The notes under the pieces were generated by a model, which saw only the letters and a program-made list of their open reading frames with translations, searched no databases and was not told the origin of the DNA. A DNA stretch of 64,000 bases from NCBI GenBank assembly GCA_964574635.1, contig CAZNOG010000014.1, positions 1 through 64,000 of the forward strand, written 5' to 3'. Below are positions 8,107 through 16,826 of this stretch, one piece after another. A program made the position numbers and the translations under genes. The stretch's first letter is position 1. Each line of letters starts with the position of its first letter. This stretch comes from CAZNOG01 sp964574635. Its GTDB lineage: Bacteria > Bacteroidota > Bacteroidia > Flavobacteriales_D > Cryomorphaceae.

Positions 8107-9423
8107 TCAATAACGGTAAAGGTCGGTTTTGAACGGGCCTTCCACCGGCACGTCGATGTATTCGGCTTGCTCCGGCGTCAGGGTGTCGAGCTCGACTCCG
8201 ATTTTCGCCAAGTGCAGTCGCGCCACTTTCTCGTCCAAGTGCTTGGGCAGCGTGTACACCTTGTTTTCGTATTGGTCGGTATTGTTCCACAACTCGATCT
8301 GCGCCAGCGTTTGGTTGGTGAAGGAGTTTGACATGACGAATGAAGGGTGGCCGGTGGCGCAACCCAGGTTCACCAGTCGACCTTCGGCCAGCAGGATGAC
8401 GTCGTGGTCGCCCACGCGGTACATATCCACTTGGGGTTTGATGTTGACGTGGGTGGAACCGTAATTCTTTTTCAGCCATGCCACGTCGATTTCGTTGTCG
8501 AAGTGACCGATGTTGCACACGATGGCCTTGTCCTTCATTTTTTCGAAGTGCTTCCCGGTGATGACGTCTTTGTTTCCGGTGGCCGTAACGATGATGTCCG
8601 CTTCTTCTACGGCGTCGATCATTTTCTTCACTTCAAATCCGTCCATGGCGGCTTGCAAGGCACAGATGGGATCGATTTCGCTCACGATTACGCGGGCGCC
8701 GGCACCGCGGAGGGAAGCCGCCGAACCTTTACCTACGTCTCCGTAGCCTGCCACGGCGGCCACTTTTCCGGCCATCATCACGTCGGTCGCCCTTCTGATG
8801 GCGTCGACCAGCGATTCTTTGCAACCGTATTTGTTGTCGAATTTCGATTTGGTCACCGAGTCGTTTACGTTGATCGCCGGCATGGGCAGGGTGCCCTTTT
8901 TCATCCTCTCGTAGAGTCTGAGTACTCCGGTGGTGGTTTCTTCGGACAAGCCTTTGATGCCGTCGACCAATTCCGGATAACGGTCGAGCACCATGTTGGT
9001 GAGGTCACCCCCGTCGTCCAAGATCATGTTCAGGGGTTTGCCGTCGGGGAAGGTGAGCGTTTGCTCGATGCACCAGTCGAATTCTTCTTCGGTCATCCCC
9101 TTCCAGGCGTACACCGGAATACCGGCTGCAGCGATGGCGGCGGCGGCGTGGTCTTGCGTTGAAAATATGTTGCAGCTGGACCAGGTCACGTCCGCACCCA
9201 ATTCCACCAAGGTTTCGATCAACACGGCGGTTTGGATGGTCATGTGGAGGCAGCCCGCGATACGCGCACCTTTCAGCGGTTTGGTGGCACCGTACTCTTC
9301 GCGCAATGCCATCAAACCGGGCATTTCCGCTTCGGCGAGTTCTATTTCTTTCCTGCCCCAGTCGGCCAGGCTGATGTCTTTGACTTTGTAATTCAATTTC
9401 TGTGTTTCAGCGGGGTTGCTCAT
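8107..9423 (-). CDS. ahcY: Adenosylhomocysteinase
   Basis: The 438-residue cytosolic enzyme reversibly hydrolyses S-adenosylhomocysteine to adenosine and homocysteine, clearing the product that inhibits methyltransferases. Family signatures are all present: SCNIFSTQDHAAAAIA (about residues 82-97), the NAD-binding glycine motif VAGYGDVGKGSA (about 222-233), and the C-terminal KTDLYRY typical of the family, with normal length. The start at 9423 (MSNPAETQKL) agrees with a -7 element CAAAGGTA complement (TACCTTTG) at 9450-9457. It is a single-gene unit closed by a strong terminator, divergent from tyrS. Confidence 0.98.
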   Translation of the reverse strand: MSNPAETQKLNYKVKDISLADWGRKEIELAEAEMPGLMALREEYGATKPLKGARIAGCLHMTIQTAVLIETLVELGADVTWSSCNIFSTQDHAAAAIAAAGIPVYAWKGMTEEEFDWCIEQTLTFPDGKPLNMILDDGGDLTNMVLDRYPELVDGIKGLSEETTTGVLRLYERMKKGTLPMPAINVNDSVTKSKFDNKYGCKESLVDAIRRATDVMMAGKVAAVAGYGDVGKGSAASLRGAGARVIVSEIDPICALQAAMDGFEVKKMIDAVEEADIIVTATGNKDVITGKHFEKMKDKAIVCNIGHFDNEIDVAWLKKNYGSTHVNIKPQVDMYRVGDHDVILLAEGRLVNLGCATGHPSFVMSNSFTNQTLAQIELWNNTDQYENKVYTLPKHLDEKVARLHLAKIGVELDTLTPEQAEYIDVPVEGPFKTDLYRY

Positions 9424-9449
9424 GATTGTCGTCTGCTTTTAATGGTTTG

Positions 9450-9457
9450 CAAAGGTA
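9450..9457 (-). promoter_or_regulatory. -7 element of the ahcY promoter
   Basis: TACCTTTG on the minus strand matches TAnnTTTG exactly, 27 nt before the ahcY ATG. A TTG at the right distance is not seen. Confidence 0.5.
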
Positions 9458-9573
9458 CGAAATAACGGTTGAAAAGACTTTCCCCCAACGATGTTCCCGC
9501 GGTTTTTCCCGCGGTCCGGCGCCACGGCCACCGACCCGGAGGTAGAAGAGTCACCCATCGCCAATTCATACTT

Positions 9574-9604
9574 TTGGGTCAATTGGTCGGGAAACCTACT
9601 TTTG
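9574..9604 (+). promoter_or_regulatory. Promoter of tyrS
   Basis: TTG (9574-9576), a 20-nt spacer and TACTTTTG (9597-9604) match the Bacteroidota consensus. The ATG at 9665 follows after a leader of about 55 nt, which supports that start over the open frame further upstream. Confidence 0.6.
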
Positions 9605-9664
9605 CCCTCGAATCACCCGTCGCTTTGCGGCAACCTTATATATATACCACCCAAAACGACCCTT

Positions 9665-10936
9665 ATGTCACTGATCGATGAACTGGAATGGAGGGGCTTG
9701 ATCCAAAACATCACGCCCGGCTTGGAAGAAGAGCTCAAACGAGGAACCACCTCGGGGTACGTGGGCTTCGACCCCACCGCCGACTCGCTCCACATCGGCA
9801 ACCTCGTTCCCATCATGCTGCTTACGCACCTGCAGCGGGCCGGCCACAAGCCCATCGTGCTCGTGGGCGGAGCGACGGGTCGAGTGGGTGACCCCTCGGG
9901 AAAAACCAAGGAAAGACAATTGCTCGACGTGGAAACCATCCAAGCCAACCTCGAAGCCCAGCGCAAGCAGCTCTCGCGATTCCTGACTTTCGGCGACGGA
10001 CCCGGCGACGCGGAGATCGTCGACAACCACGACTGGTTCGAAGGGTGGAGCTTTCTCGACTTCATCAGAGAGGTCGGCAAGCACATCACGATCAACTACA
10101 TGCTGGCAAAAGACTCTGTGCAAAATAGATTGGAATCGGGATTGTCGTACACCGAGTTTTCCTACCAGCTCATCCAGGGATACGATTTCTACCACTTGGC
10201 CACGAACAAAAACGTGAAGTTGCAAATGGGCGGGAGCGATCAGTGGGGAAACATCACCACCGGCATCGAATTGACACGCCGCATGGGCGGAGGCGAAGTA
10301 TTCGCCCTGACCGCACCGCTGGTCACCAAATCCGACGGTTCCAAATTCGGCAAGTCCGAGGGTGGAAACGTGTGGCTGGATCCGGCCAAAACCAGCCCCT
10401 ATAAGTTCTACCAGTTTTGGCTGAACGTTTCCGACGAGGATGTGGAGAATTTCGTGAAGATATTCTCGCTCAAAGGGAAGGAAGACGTGTACGCACTCAT
10501 CGAGCGTCATCGGGAAGCCCCTCACCGAAGGGCGCTGCAAACCGCGTTGGCGGAGGAACTCACCGAAAGGGTTCACGGTTCGGAGGCACTCGGGGCGGCG
10601 GTCACCGCCAGTGGAATCCTGTTCGGATCGTCGACGGCAAACGAGTTGAAAAAGCTGAGGGAATCCGAGTTCCTCGAAATTTTCGAAGGCGTGTCGCAGC
10701 ACGAAATCCCACGGTCCAAAATCGAAGAGTCCATGGACCTCGTCGACCTCCTCGTGGAAACCGGTTTTCTCAAATCCAAAGGTGAAGCGCGAAGGGCCAT
10801 CGAGCAGAACAGCATCAGCGTAAACAAGGAAAAGCGCGCCATGGGCGAAACCATCGGCAGCCAAGACCTCATCAACGACACCTACATCCTGTTGCAGCGG
10901 GGTAAAAAGAATTTTTTCATCGCCAAAGTGGTCTGA
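9665..10936 (+). CDS. tyrS: Tyrosyl-tRNA synthetase
   Basis: The 423-residue enzyme charges tRNA-Tyr with tyrosine. The class I core shows GFDPTADSLHIGNL (HIGH-type motif HIGN, about residues 35-48), the tyrosine-binding region GGSDQWGNI, and the KMSKS-type loop KFGKSEGG (about 225-232). A C-terminal S4-like RNA-binding domain follows (DLLVETGFLKSKGEARRAI). Length is normal. The frame is open to 9491, but those residues are not conserved and the promoter at 9574-9604 lies within them, so ATG 9665 (MSLIDELEWRG) is chosen. Convergent with the LuxE-like gene. Confidence 0.97.
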   Translation: MSLIDELEWRGLIQNITPGLEEELKRGTTSGYVGFDPTADSLHIGNLVPIMLLTHLQRAGHKPIVLVGGATGRVGDPSGKTKERQLLDVETIQANLEAQRKQLSRFLTFGDGPGDAEIVDNHDWFEGWSFLDFIREVGKHITINYMLAKDSVQNRLESGLSYTEFSYQLIQGYDFYHLATNKNVKLQMGGSDQWGNITTGIELTRRMGGGEVFALTAPLVTKSDGSKFGKSEGGNVWLDPAKTSPYKFYQFWLNVSDEDVENFVKIFSLKGKEDVYALIERHREAPHRRALQTALAEELTERVHGSEALGAAVTASGILFGSSTANELKKLRESEFLEIFEGVSQHEIPRSKIEESMDLVDLLVETGFLKSKGEARRAIEQNSISVNKEKRAMGETIGSQDLINDTYILLQRGKKNFFIAKVV

Positions 10937-10968
10937 AAAACCCGGGGGTCTTTACATGTCCGCAGGAA

Positions 10969-11943
10969 TCACCCACCCACCATGAGGTTGCACCCCCTCA
11001 TGTCGCTGTGATCGAGCCGACCGAGAATTTCGTGCGCATCCTCACCCACCTGCCTGCCCAAATCGGAAGTGGCGATAAAAGAGCAAGAGTGCATGTTGGC
11101 CAGGTCTACCACGTTCAATCCTCCCGTACGTCCTCGCCTAGCCGGTGACAGCGGGTCGTGCAAATCCCGGACGAAGAACCTCATCCAAGGCGGCGTTTTG
11201 AAAATCCCCTCGCCCACGGAGTACGCCTGACTCAACAATTCGGCCATGCCGTACTCGGAATGGATGCGATCCACGCCGAAGCCCCGCTGCAGCGCTCGAT
11301 GCAAATCATCGCGGATCGGCTCGGTGCGACGGCCTTTCATTCCACCGGTTTCCATGACCAGCGTACCGGACGGAAGGGCAAACCCTTCTTCGGCCAAGTC
11401 CAGCAGAGCGAAACTCACTCCCATGAGCAGCGTTTTCCTCTCGGGATCCGGTTTGGAAAGCAGTGCCTTGAGGCGGGAGATGTCATTGAGGAAGAATCCG
11501 CCATCCGGGTGGGCGCTCTCGGTGATGAGGTGCTCCATCATGTACACCAAGGATGAACCTTCCCTTTCCAAGTACGATGGCAACAGCGCCAGAATGCGGT
11601 AGTTCCGGGGCGATCCGTAAAAGTGTCGAAACCCGGTGGTGAAGGCTTTTCGGTAAAGTTCCGTGCTTTTCACGTGGTGGCTCGAAGGCCCCACACCCGT
11701 GGTGCCGGTGCTGGTAAATACCATTTCGGCTTCCCCTTCGCCGGTGAACACGCGGTGGTTCTTGAAAGTCTCGATAGGCAAAAAGGGCACGTCGGCCAGG
11801 TCGGCCACCTTCTCGGGGTGATCGACCAACGACTCGACGAAGCGGCGGTACACCGGATTTTCCACCCGCTGGCGGTGAAATATTTCCAGTGCGGCATCGT
11901 TAAATTCCCCGTCGGGTTCCAATGTGAAAATCCTATTTTCCAT
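10969..11943 (-). CDS. LuxE/PaaK-like acyl-activating enzyme
   Basis: A 324-residue protein of the ANL adenylating superfamily. It shows the Ser/Thr-Gly nucleotide-binding loop FTSTGTTGVGPSSHHV (about residues 76-91), the ETGGMKGRR segment (about 200-208), and HSEYGMAELLSQAYS, which is the A5-like aromatic/TE-type motif of PaaK and LuxE proteins. LuxE itself is an acyl-protein synthetase feeding fatty acid reduction in bioluminescence; stand-alone Bacteroidota homologues have no established substrate and often sit by cell-surface polysaccharide genes. Here it is alone, divergent from a lipoprotein gene, with no lux genes nearby. Exact reaction unknown. Confidence 0.85.
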   Translation of the reverse strand: MENRIFTLEPDGEFNDAALEIFHRQRVENPVYRRFVESLVDHPEKVADLADVPFLPIETFKNHRVFTGEGEAEMVFTSTGTTGVGPSSHHVKSTELYRKAFTTGFRHFYGSPRNYRILALLPSYLEREGSSLVYMMEHLITESAHPDGGFFLNDISRLKALLSKPDPERKTLLMGVSFALLDLAEEGFALPSGTLVMETGGMKGRRTEPIRDDLHRALQRGFGVDRIHSEYGMAELLSQAYSVGEGIFKTPPWMRFFVRDLHDPLSPARRGRTGGLNVVDLANMHSCSFIATSDLGRQVGEDAHEILGRLDHSDMRGCNLMVGG

Positions 11944-12009
11944 GGTATTTGTCGCGGCCGATCCGAGAATCGGCTTGGGATTCGGTCACAAGGCAATATG
12001 GAAATTCCA

Positions 12010-12025
12010 TACCTTTACAAAGGTA
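12010..12025. promoter_or_regulatory. Overlapping divergent promoter elements
   Basis: TACCTTTACAAAGGTA reads as TACCTTTA on the plus strand (12010-12017; for the lipoprotein gene at 12046) and as the exact -7 consensus TACCTTTG on the minus strand (12018-12025; for the LuxE-like gene starting at 11943). The two -7 boxes abut in a near-perfect palindrome, so the two genes cannot easily be transcribed at once. On the minus strand a TTG lies 18 nt upstream. Confidence 0.45.
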
Positions 12026-12045
12026 ATCCACCGTGCAATACTCCA

Positions 12046-12591
12046 ATGAAACTTTTCCACTACACCGGATCGGCCATCGTGCACCTGACGCCGTTTTTAC
12101 TGATTGCGTCCTTCCTCGTGTCCTGCGTGGAGCGGGATAAATTGCCCGACGAACCGGTGATCAACTCCATAGAGTACTTGGAAGACACGCGTCAACTGGT
12201 GGTGACCTTCACCGACGGCGACGGCAATTTCGGTCTGCACGACAACGAGACCCAGCCGCCCTATCAGCCGTATTTGGATACCGTGAGCATGGAACCCAAT
12301 CCCTACCACTACAATTACTGGTTGGACTACTACAAGAAAGACGAAAACGGGGAATGGCTATTGGTCGAACTTCCGGGGAATGCGAATTTCCGAATTCCCT
12401 TTCTCACGCCGGAGGGGCAAGACAAGCAGCTCCGAGTAAAAATCACCAATGACTTGGGCACGGAAATCCCATTGCCTCCCTTCATCGTCGAAGGCGACAC
12501 CATGAAATTCGCCGTTACGTTGATCGATCGCGCGCTGAACCACAGCAACGTGGCGGAAACCCCGCCCTTCATCGCTCCCCCAAAGCAGTGA
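12046..12591 (+). CDS. Lipoprotein of unknown function
   Basis: From ATG 12046 the product has 181 residues. A hydrophobic N-terminus ends in the lipobox FLVSC with the modified Cys at 27. The mature part is an acidic beta-rich domain (VINSIEYLEDTRQLVVTFTDGDGNFGL, then a second strand-rich half GDTMKFAVTLIDRALNHSN) of the type annotated only as hypothetical lipoprotein in Flavobacteriales. The DGDGNFGL segment is acidic enough to suggest metal binding but this is inference. The frame is open to 11623, but that region covers the divergent gene and promoter, so 12046 is chosen. Convergent with the Na/Pi cotransporter gene. Confidence 0.75.
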   Translation: MKLFHYTGSAIVHLTPFLLIASFLVSCVERDKLPDEPVINSIEYLEDTRQLVVTFTDGDGNFGLHDNETQPPYQPYLDTVSMEPNPYHYNYWLDYYKKDENGEWLLVELPGNANFRIPFLTPEGQDKQLRVKITNDLGTEIPLPPFIVEGDTMKFAVTLIDRALNHSNVAETPPFIAPPKQ

Positions 12592-12613
12592 ATTCCACGC
12601 GGACACGCGCCGC

Positions 12614-14455
12614 TCAGACCTCTCCCGCCAACGCTTCCGACACGTTGACGATGTGATTTCCCGTTTTTTCCAGGGCGTTGAACAATTCGCTGTACACGGT
12701 GCTGCTCCGCAAGTTGTCCTTTCCTTCGTCGATGCGCTTGATGTGCTCCTTGCGCATGAATGTGCGCACCTCGTTGATCTGCATCTCCATTTCCTTCGCC
12801 GCTTTCACGTCCACGCGTTTGTCCATCTCCGTGCGAAGGTTTTTCATCATGATATCCGCCGCGGCGTCCACCAAGTCCATGAGCTCCAACAATTTTCTCC
12901 GCTGCGCCGGCGTGAACCATAGTTGAGCCTCATTTTTCCGGCCTATGGTCCGGGAAATCTGAAAGTACGTGTCTGCGATCCGTTCGAGTTCGCCCGCGAT
13001 CCGCAACAACGCCCGAATGTGCTCTGAGGAAGAAGTGGTGAGTTTGGTCGTGGACAACTTCATGCAGTACGAAACGATCTCCACTTCCATGCGGTCGGTC
13101 ACGTTTTCATAGTGCTTGATGCGCTCGTGCCATTTGTCCCTTTCGGTGGGGTCGGCTTCGGTAAACAACATCCGCGTCATCTGCGCCATGCGCAACGTGA
13201 TTTCCCCGAAGCGGATCATCGCACGCCTCACCTCCAAGAGGGAAATTTCCGATACGTTGATGGTAGAATCCATAAAGGAGAGTTTCGACGTCTCGTCGGC
13301 TCTTCCCCTCGACGGCACGGTGGCCGCGGCCACTCTCGCCAGCAACGGGGTGAAACCGATGAAAAGGGCGAAATTGGCCAAGTTGAAAAACGTATGAAAT
13401 GCGGCCAAAACCGTCGTGGCCGCCGCGCCCTCTTCCCATGCGGTCGCTTCTTTGCCCACGCCAAACAAGTCCCACCCCACATCTACCACGTACGGCAAAG
13501 CCACTACCATCCACACGCCACCCAACACGTTGAAAATCGTGTGGATTCTCGCCGATCTCTTGGCGTGCACGTTGCCTCCGAGTGAAGCGAACTCGGCCGT
13601 GACGGTCGTTCCGATGTTGTGCCCCAAAACGAGGGCCGCCGCTCCCGTGAGAGGCAAAATACCCGCAAAGGCAAAGGTCATGGTCAGCGCGATGGCGGCG
13701 GACGAACTTTGCAATAGTGCGGCGATGAGAAAACCCAAAGCCACCAGTGACAAAATGCCCGAATACCCGCCCATTTCCTGAGACAAGAAAAAGTTGTACA
13801 GTCCAGGGGCTTGCGCACCACCGGGCACCAGGGCCATCAGAAACCCCAAACCGATGAACATCAGCGCCAAGCCGATGATGGGTGTGCGCCAAATACGCAC
13901 TTTGGAACGGCGCATCAGCAGCAGTGGCGATACGATGGCAAACATGACAAGTGCGTAGGGCGTCAGGCCGGCGCGAAACCCGAGCAGGGAAACAAGCCAC
14001 GCGGTGACGGTGGTGCCGATATTGCTGCCCAAAATGATGCCCGCCGATTGCCCCACGGTAATCAATCCCGCGTTGACGAAGCTGACGGTCATGACGGTCA
14101 CGGCCGTCGACGACTGCAAAACCGACGTGACGGACAATCCCGATAGCGCCCCCATCCAGCGGTTTTTGGTCATGGATTCCAACGCTCCCCGCAATCCCGA
14201 ACCGACCCCGGCCTGAATTCCCTCGCTCATAGTGCGCATGCCGTAAACGAAAACCATCAAGGCGCCGATGATCATCACTACCAACATAAAGCCATGAGGT
14301 CCTTCGACGGGCAACAAGGTGTCGTACACCCAAGCACCCGGAGACGGAAAGACTCCCGGCGCGTCCGCCCCCGCCCAAATCGCCTCCCTCGCTCCTCCGG
14401 AACGGAAGGCGGAAAATGACGAGGTCGAATGCGGCAAAAGCGATATCAAATTCAC
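12614..14455 (-). CDS. Na/Pi cotransporter family protein with C-terminal PhoU-like domain
   Basis: The 613-residue inner-membrane protein carries two inverted NptA/NPT2-type repeats, each with a QSS signature (VTSVLQSSTAVTVM near residue 110 and AALLQSSSAAIAL near 245) and a conserved GxNIGTT segment (about 143 and 278). About 8-9 hydrophobic segments are visible. After about residue 395 a soluble alpha-helical PhoU-like domain follows. It would import phosphate with sodium, or regulate it. The start is GTG 14455; upstream of the first membrane helix there is a poorly conserved 50-residue stretch, so the true start could be later. A phosphate-type two-component system lies 2.4 kb away. Confidence 0.92.
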   Translation of the reverse strand: MNLISLLPHSTSSFSAFRSGGAREAIWAGADAPGVFPSPGAWVYDTLLPVEGPHGFMLVVMIIGALMVFVYGMRTMSEGIQAGVGSGLRGALESMTKNRWMGALSGLSVTSVLQSSTAVTVMTVSFVNAGLITVGQSAGIILGSNIGTTVTAWLVSLLGFRAGLTPYALVMFAIVSPLLLMRRSKVRIWRTPIIGLALMFIGLGFLMALVPGGAQAPGLYNFFLSQEMGGYSGILSLVALGFLIAALLQSSSAAIALTMTFAFAGILPLTGAAALVLGHNIGTTVTAEFASLGGNVHAKRSARIHTIFNVLGGVWMVVALPYVVDVGWDLFGVGKEATAWEEGAAATTVLAAFHTFFNLANFALFIGFTPLLARVAAATVPSRGRADETSKLSFMDSTINVSEISLLEVRRAMIRFGEITLRMAQMTRMLFTEADPTERDKWHERIKHYENVTDRMEVEIVSYCMKLSTTKLTTSSSEHIRALLRIAGELERIADTYFQISRTIGRKNEAQLWFTPAQRRKLLELMDLVDAAADIMMKNLRTEMDKRVDVKAAKEMEMQINEVRTFMRKEHIKRIDEGKDNLRSSTVYSELFNALEKTGNHIVNVSEALAGEV

Positions 14456-14652
14456 GTCAGACTAATTTAGGACTCCTCTTTCGGCATCGCCCCGAAATGA
14501 TTTTAAAGGGCGCGTTCGAGGCGAGGAGAGGCCCCGCGGACAGATTCAAAGGTACGATTCACATCCGACCGGCACGACGTGGACACCAAAGGAAAAACCC
14601 GGGATGGGAAACTTCGGGCACTCCCACTTCGGATGATCCTCCTGCCCGGCGC

Positions 14653-16380
14653 TTATTCCAGTCGGTACACCGGAATGCGCTTGAATTCCATCTCCGCCAT
14701 TTGGGAATGGTCGAGGATGAACCCAATCTGTTCCCACGTATTTTCCTTAAACCCCGGCTCGTTACTCAAACGGTCTTCGAAAGCTTCCCGCAATCGTGGA
14801 TTGCGCCGCAGTATTTCCCGGGCATCCTCGGCAAACAAGTACGGTGAAGCGTATTCTTTTTTCCGCAGCACGGAATCGAAAAAATTCCAATTGAAAAAAC
14901 TGTCGACGTTTCGCGGATCCAAGGTCGCCGCCAAGTATCGGTTGCCCGGTTGATTCGCAGTTACGATCACGTCGCCGGGGTGAAAGGTCAATTCCATTTT
15001 TCTCGGCCGCACCGAGGTGTTGTAGTGGAGATAGTGCCCTTCGTATGGCGGCTCCACGGTTTCGTATTCCTCCACGTAGTCGGCGGTCACCTCCATCGTG
15101 GTGTCATTCTTCAACACCCTCATGTCGATGTCGTTGGCCTCCAAGCGCTCCAACACCTCCTTCCAGGCACCAGGAATCACGTAAGCGCGAGGCAATTCCG
15201 TGCGTGAGTCGGCCACGTGCCTATTGCGGAACGGAACCATTTTCAAGTAAGGGCGATCGCGGTCGTAGCGAGGCACCGGCACCCCCGAAGGAAGGGTATC
15301 CACATCCGCTTCGTACCCCGGAAATTCCAGTGAATCCACCTCCTCGCTCAACTTCCAACCCGAGTCGAAATTCCGCAACTCTGCGGTGAGTTCGTCGGCG
15401 TTGGACTTCAGGGTGAGAATGATGTCCTTTCGTTCGGTCAGAAATCCGTCCATTACTTGCAGAAAAGTCAGGGTCGCTTCCACGCGCCGGTCGAAGGGCT
15501 TCAGCATGTGGGCTTCCGTCACGAAAGCCAAGGTGTTGAACAGAGTGGCGTATCCCGACCCGTAGCGGGGGTGATCCGTAAAGGCCACCAAACCTTCCTC
15601 GGGCGTGCGTCCGCTCAACTGCACGTAGGGCACCATGCGCTCACCCCGCTCCGCCATCCGCTCGTACAAAGCCGGCAGCATTTCCCTTTCCACAAAACTT
15701 TGTTGCATGGGCACCAAGCGCTCGGGAAAAGCCGACAACAAGGTCATCGTCGGTTGGTAATCCGCACCGTTGCTGGTGTGCGTATCGATGAATACGTGCG
15801 GTTTCCACCGGTGAAAAAGCCGCGTAAAACTCAGCGCATTGCGGGAATCGCATTTGATGAAATCGCGGTTCAGGTCGAGATTGCGCGCATTTCCGCGAAA
15901 ACCGTAGGATTCGGGCCCCTCTTGATTGTACCGCGTATGCGAATTCCGGTTCAGCGCCCCGCCGATATTGTACACCGGCACCACCACGTACACTACGGCC
16001 TCACCGGGTTCACTCGCCTTCTCGCCCGCAAAATCGATAGCGGCGTTGATGCCGGCCGGTTCCCCGGGGTGTATTCCGTTCAGTACCAGACACACCACTT
16101 GCTCATTCTCCCGAGCCGAAGCCGGGGAAAATCCACCTTTCCCGTCGATGATCAGAGCGTGCAGCGGCTGCCCAGCGTCGGTTTCGCCCGCTTCGACGAG
16201 CCGGGTCGTTTCCGGGTGGTTCTCGGCCAAAGTTCGGTACGCCTCGACAATCTCGGGGTACGTGGGCGTATAATTCGATGCGAACTGCGCATTTACGGTC
16301 GTGGCGCAAAACCCTGCGAGGAGAGTCACACCCACAAAAACCCAAAACCCGCAAACGCGTCCGGAAAATCCATGCTTCAT
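14653..16380 (-). CDS. Secreted M14-family zinc carboxypeptidase
   Basis: Starting at ATG 16380 the product is 575 residues with a signal peptide ending near NAQ (residues 1-31). The metallocarboxypeptidase fold is shown by the zinc motif HPGE (about residue 100, in NGIHPGEPAG), the third ligand and substrate region DTHTSNGADY (about 190), and the catalytic Glu in FVTEAHML (about 300). It probably trims peptides in the periplasm or outside the cell. After residue 320 a long C-terminal region has no domain I recognise. The frame continues upstream to 16752 but that part lies in non-coding repeat. The dispersed word at 16327-16343 encodes part of the signal peptide (GFWVFVGVTL). Confidence 0.92.
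   Translation of the reverse strand: MKHGFSGRVCGFWVFVGVTLLAGFCATTVNAQFASNYTPTYPEIVEAYRTLAENHPETTRLVEAGETDAGQPLHALIIDGKGGFSPASARENEQVVCLVLNGIHPGEPAGINAAIDFAGEKASEPGEAVVYVVVPVYNIGGALNRNSHTRYNQEGPESYGFRGNARNLDLNRDFIKCDSRNALSFTRLFHRWKPHVFIDTHTSNGADYQPTMTLLSAFPERLVPMQQSFVEREMLPALYERMAERGERMVPYVQLSGRTPEEGLVAFTDHPRYGSGYATLFNTLAFVTEAHMLKPFDRRVEATLTFLQVMDGFLTERKDIILTLKSNADELTAELRNFDSGWKLSEEVDSLEFPGYEADVDTLPSGVPVPRYDRDRPYLKMVPFRNRHVADSRTELPRAYVIPGAWKEVLERLEANDIDMRVLKNDTTMEVTADYVEEYETVEPPYEGHYLHYNTSVRPRKMELTFHPGDVIVTANQPGNRYLAATLDPRNVDSFFNWNFFDSVLRKKEYASPYLFAEDAREILRRNPRLREAFEDRLSNEPGFKENTWEQIGFILDHSQMAEMEFKRIPVYRLE
16327..16343 (+). repeat. Dispersed 17-bp word, copy 2 (in coding sequence)
   Basis: CACACCCACAAAAACCC on the plus strand, lying within the signal-peptide codons of the minus-strand M14 peptidase gene, where its complement is read as part of the hydrophobic core. 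Confidence 0.7.
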
Positions 16381-16570
16381 GAGTCCCGCAATATGGTGAA
16401 CGCGCCAAAGTAACCGAAAATCCGGCGAACCCCTGCCTGGGGGCACGTCAAATTTCCGTAGCCGGAAGTGGTCAAAGTCCATGAGGCCATCCCCCCGGGA
16501 TCTCCGCACATCCCTTATCGGTCTCATCGCCGGGCAGCCTTCCCGAAATCTCGTTTTGCGCCACGTTCCC

Positions 16571-16703
16571 GGGGTCGGTCTACCACCTTTAGCTCGGCAC
16601 GGCCCGGGTGGGGTCGCCATTTCGGGGCGGGGGCTTCCAAGGTCGCCCCGCCCCGAAAGGCGCCCCGACACCCGCCCCGAGCCGAGGCTACCGGTGTTCG
16701 CCC
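16571..16703 (+). repeat. Structured repeat element, copy B
   Basis: Begins GGGGTCGGTCTACCACCTTT and ends GGCTACCGGTGTTCGCCC. The apical hairpin is a perfect 13-bp stem TTTCGGGGCGGGG (16620-16632) with CCCCGCCCCGAAA (16646-16658) around the loop GCTTCCAAGGTCG; an outer CGGGTG/CACCCG and a CTCGGC/GCCGAG helix enclose it. It occupies the centre of the 446-bp divergent gap 16381-16826 between the M14 peptidase and response-regulator genes. No gene is seen in the rest of that gap, only promoter sequence near 16793. Confidence 0.75.
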
Positions 16704-16792
16704 TGATGGAAGCCGGATTGCAACAGAGAGGCCGTTTGGCGTGCAAACCCACATTCCGCGTCGGGTTGAAATCGCACTGTTCCGTTTTGCCT

Positions 16793-16800
16793 TACTTTTG
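16793..16800 (+). promoter_or_regulatory. -7 promoter element of the two-component operon
   Basis: TACTTTTG matches TAnnTTTG exactly, 26 nt before the response-regulator ATG at 16827. No TTG with ideal spacing is present. Confidence 0.5.
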
Positions 16801-16826
16801 TATGAGAACATTTAGTTTGTGCCGAA

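Noticed and set aside
15457..16413. 318-residue plus-strand frame opposite the M14 peptidase
   Set aside because: Antisense to conserved peptidase motifs, Arg/His-rich, no start signal.
16381..16752. N-terminal extension of the M14 peptidase to 16752
   Set aside because: The extension crosses repeat B and has no conserved residues; a normal signal peptide begins at 16380.
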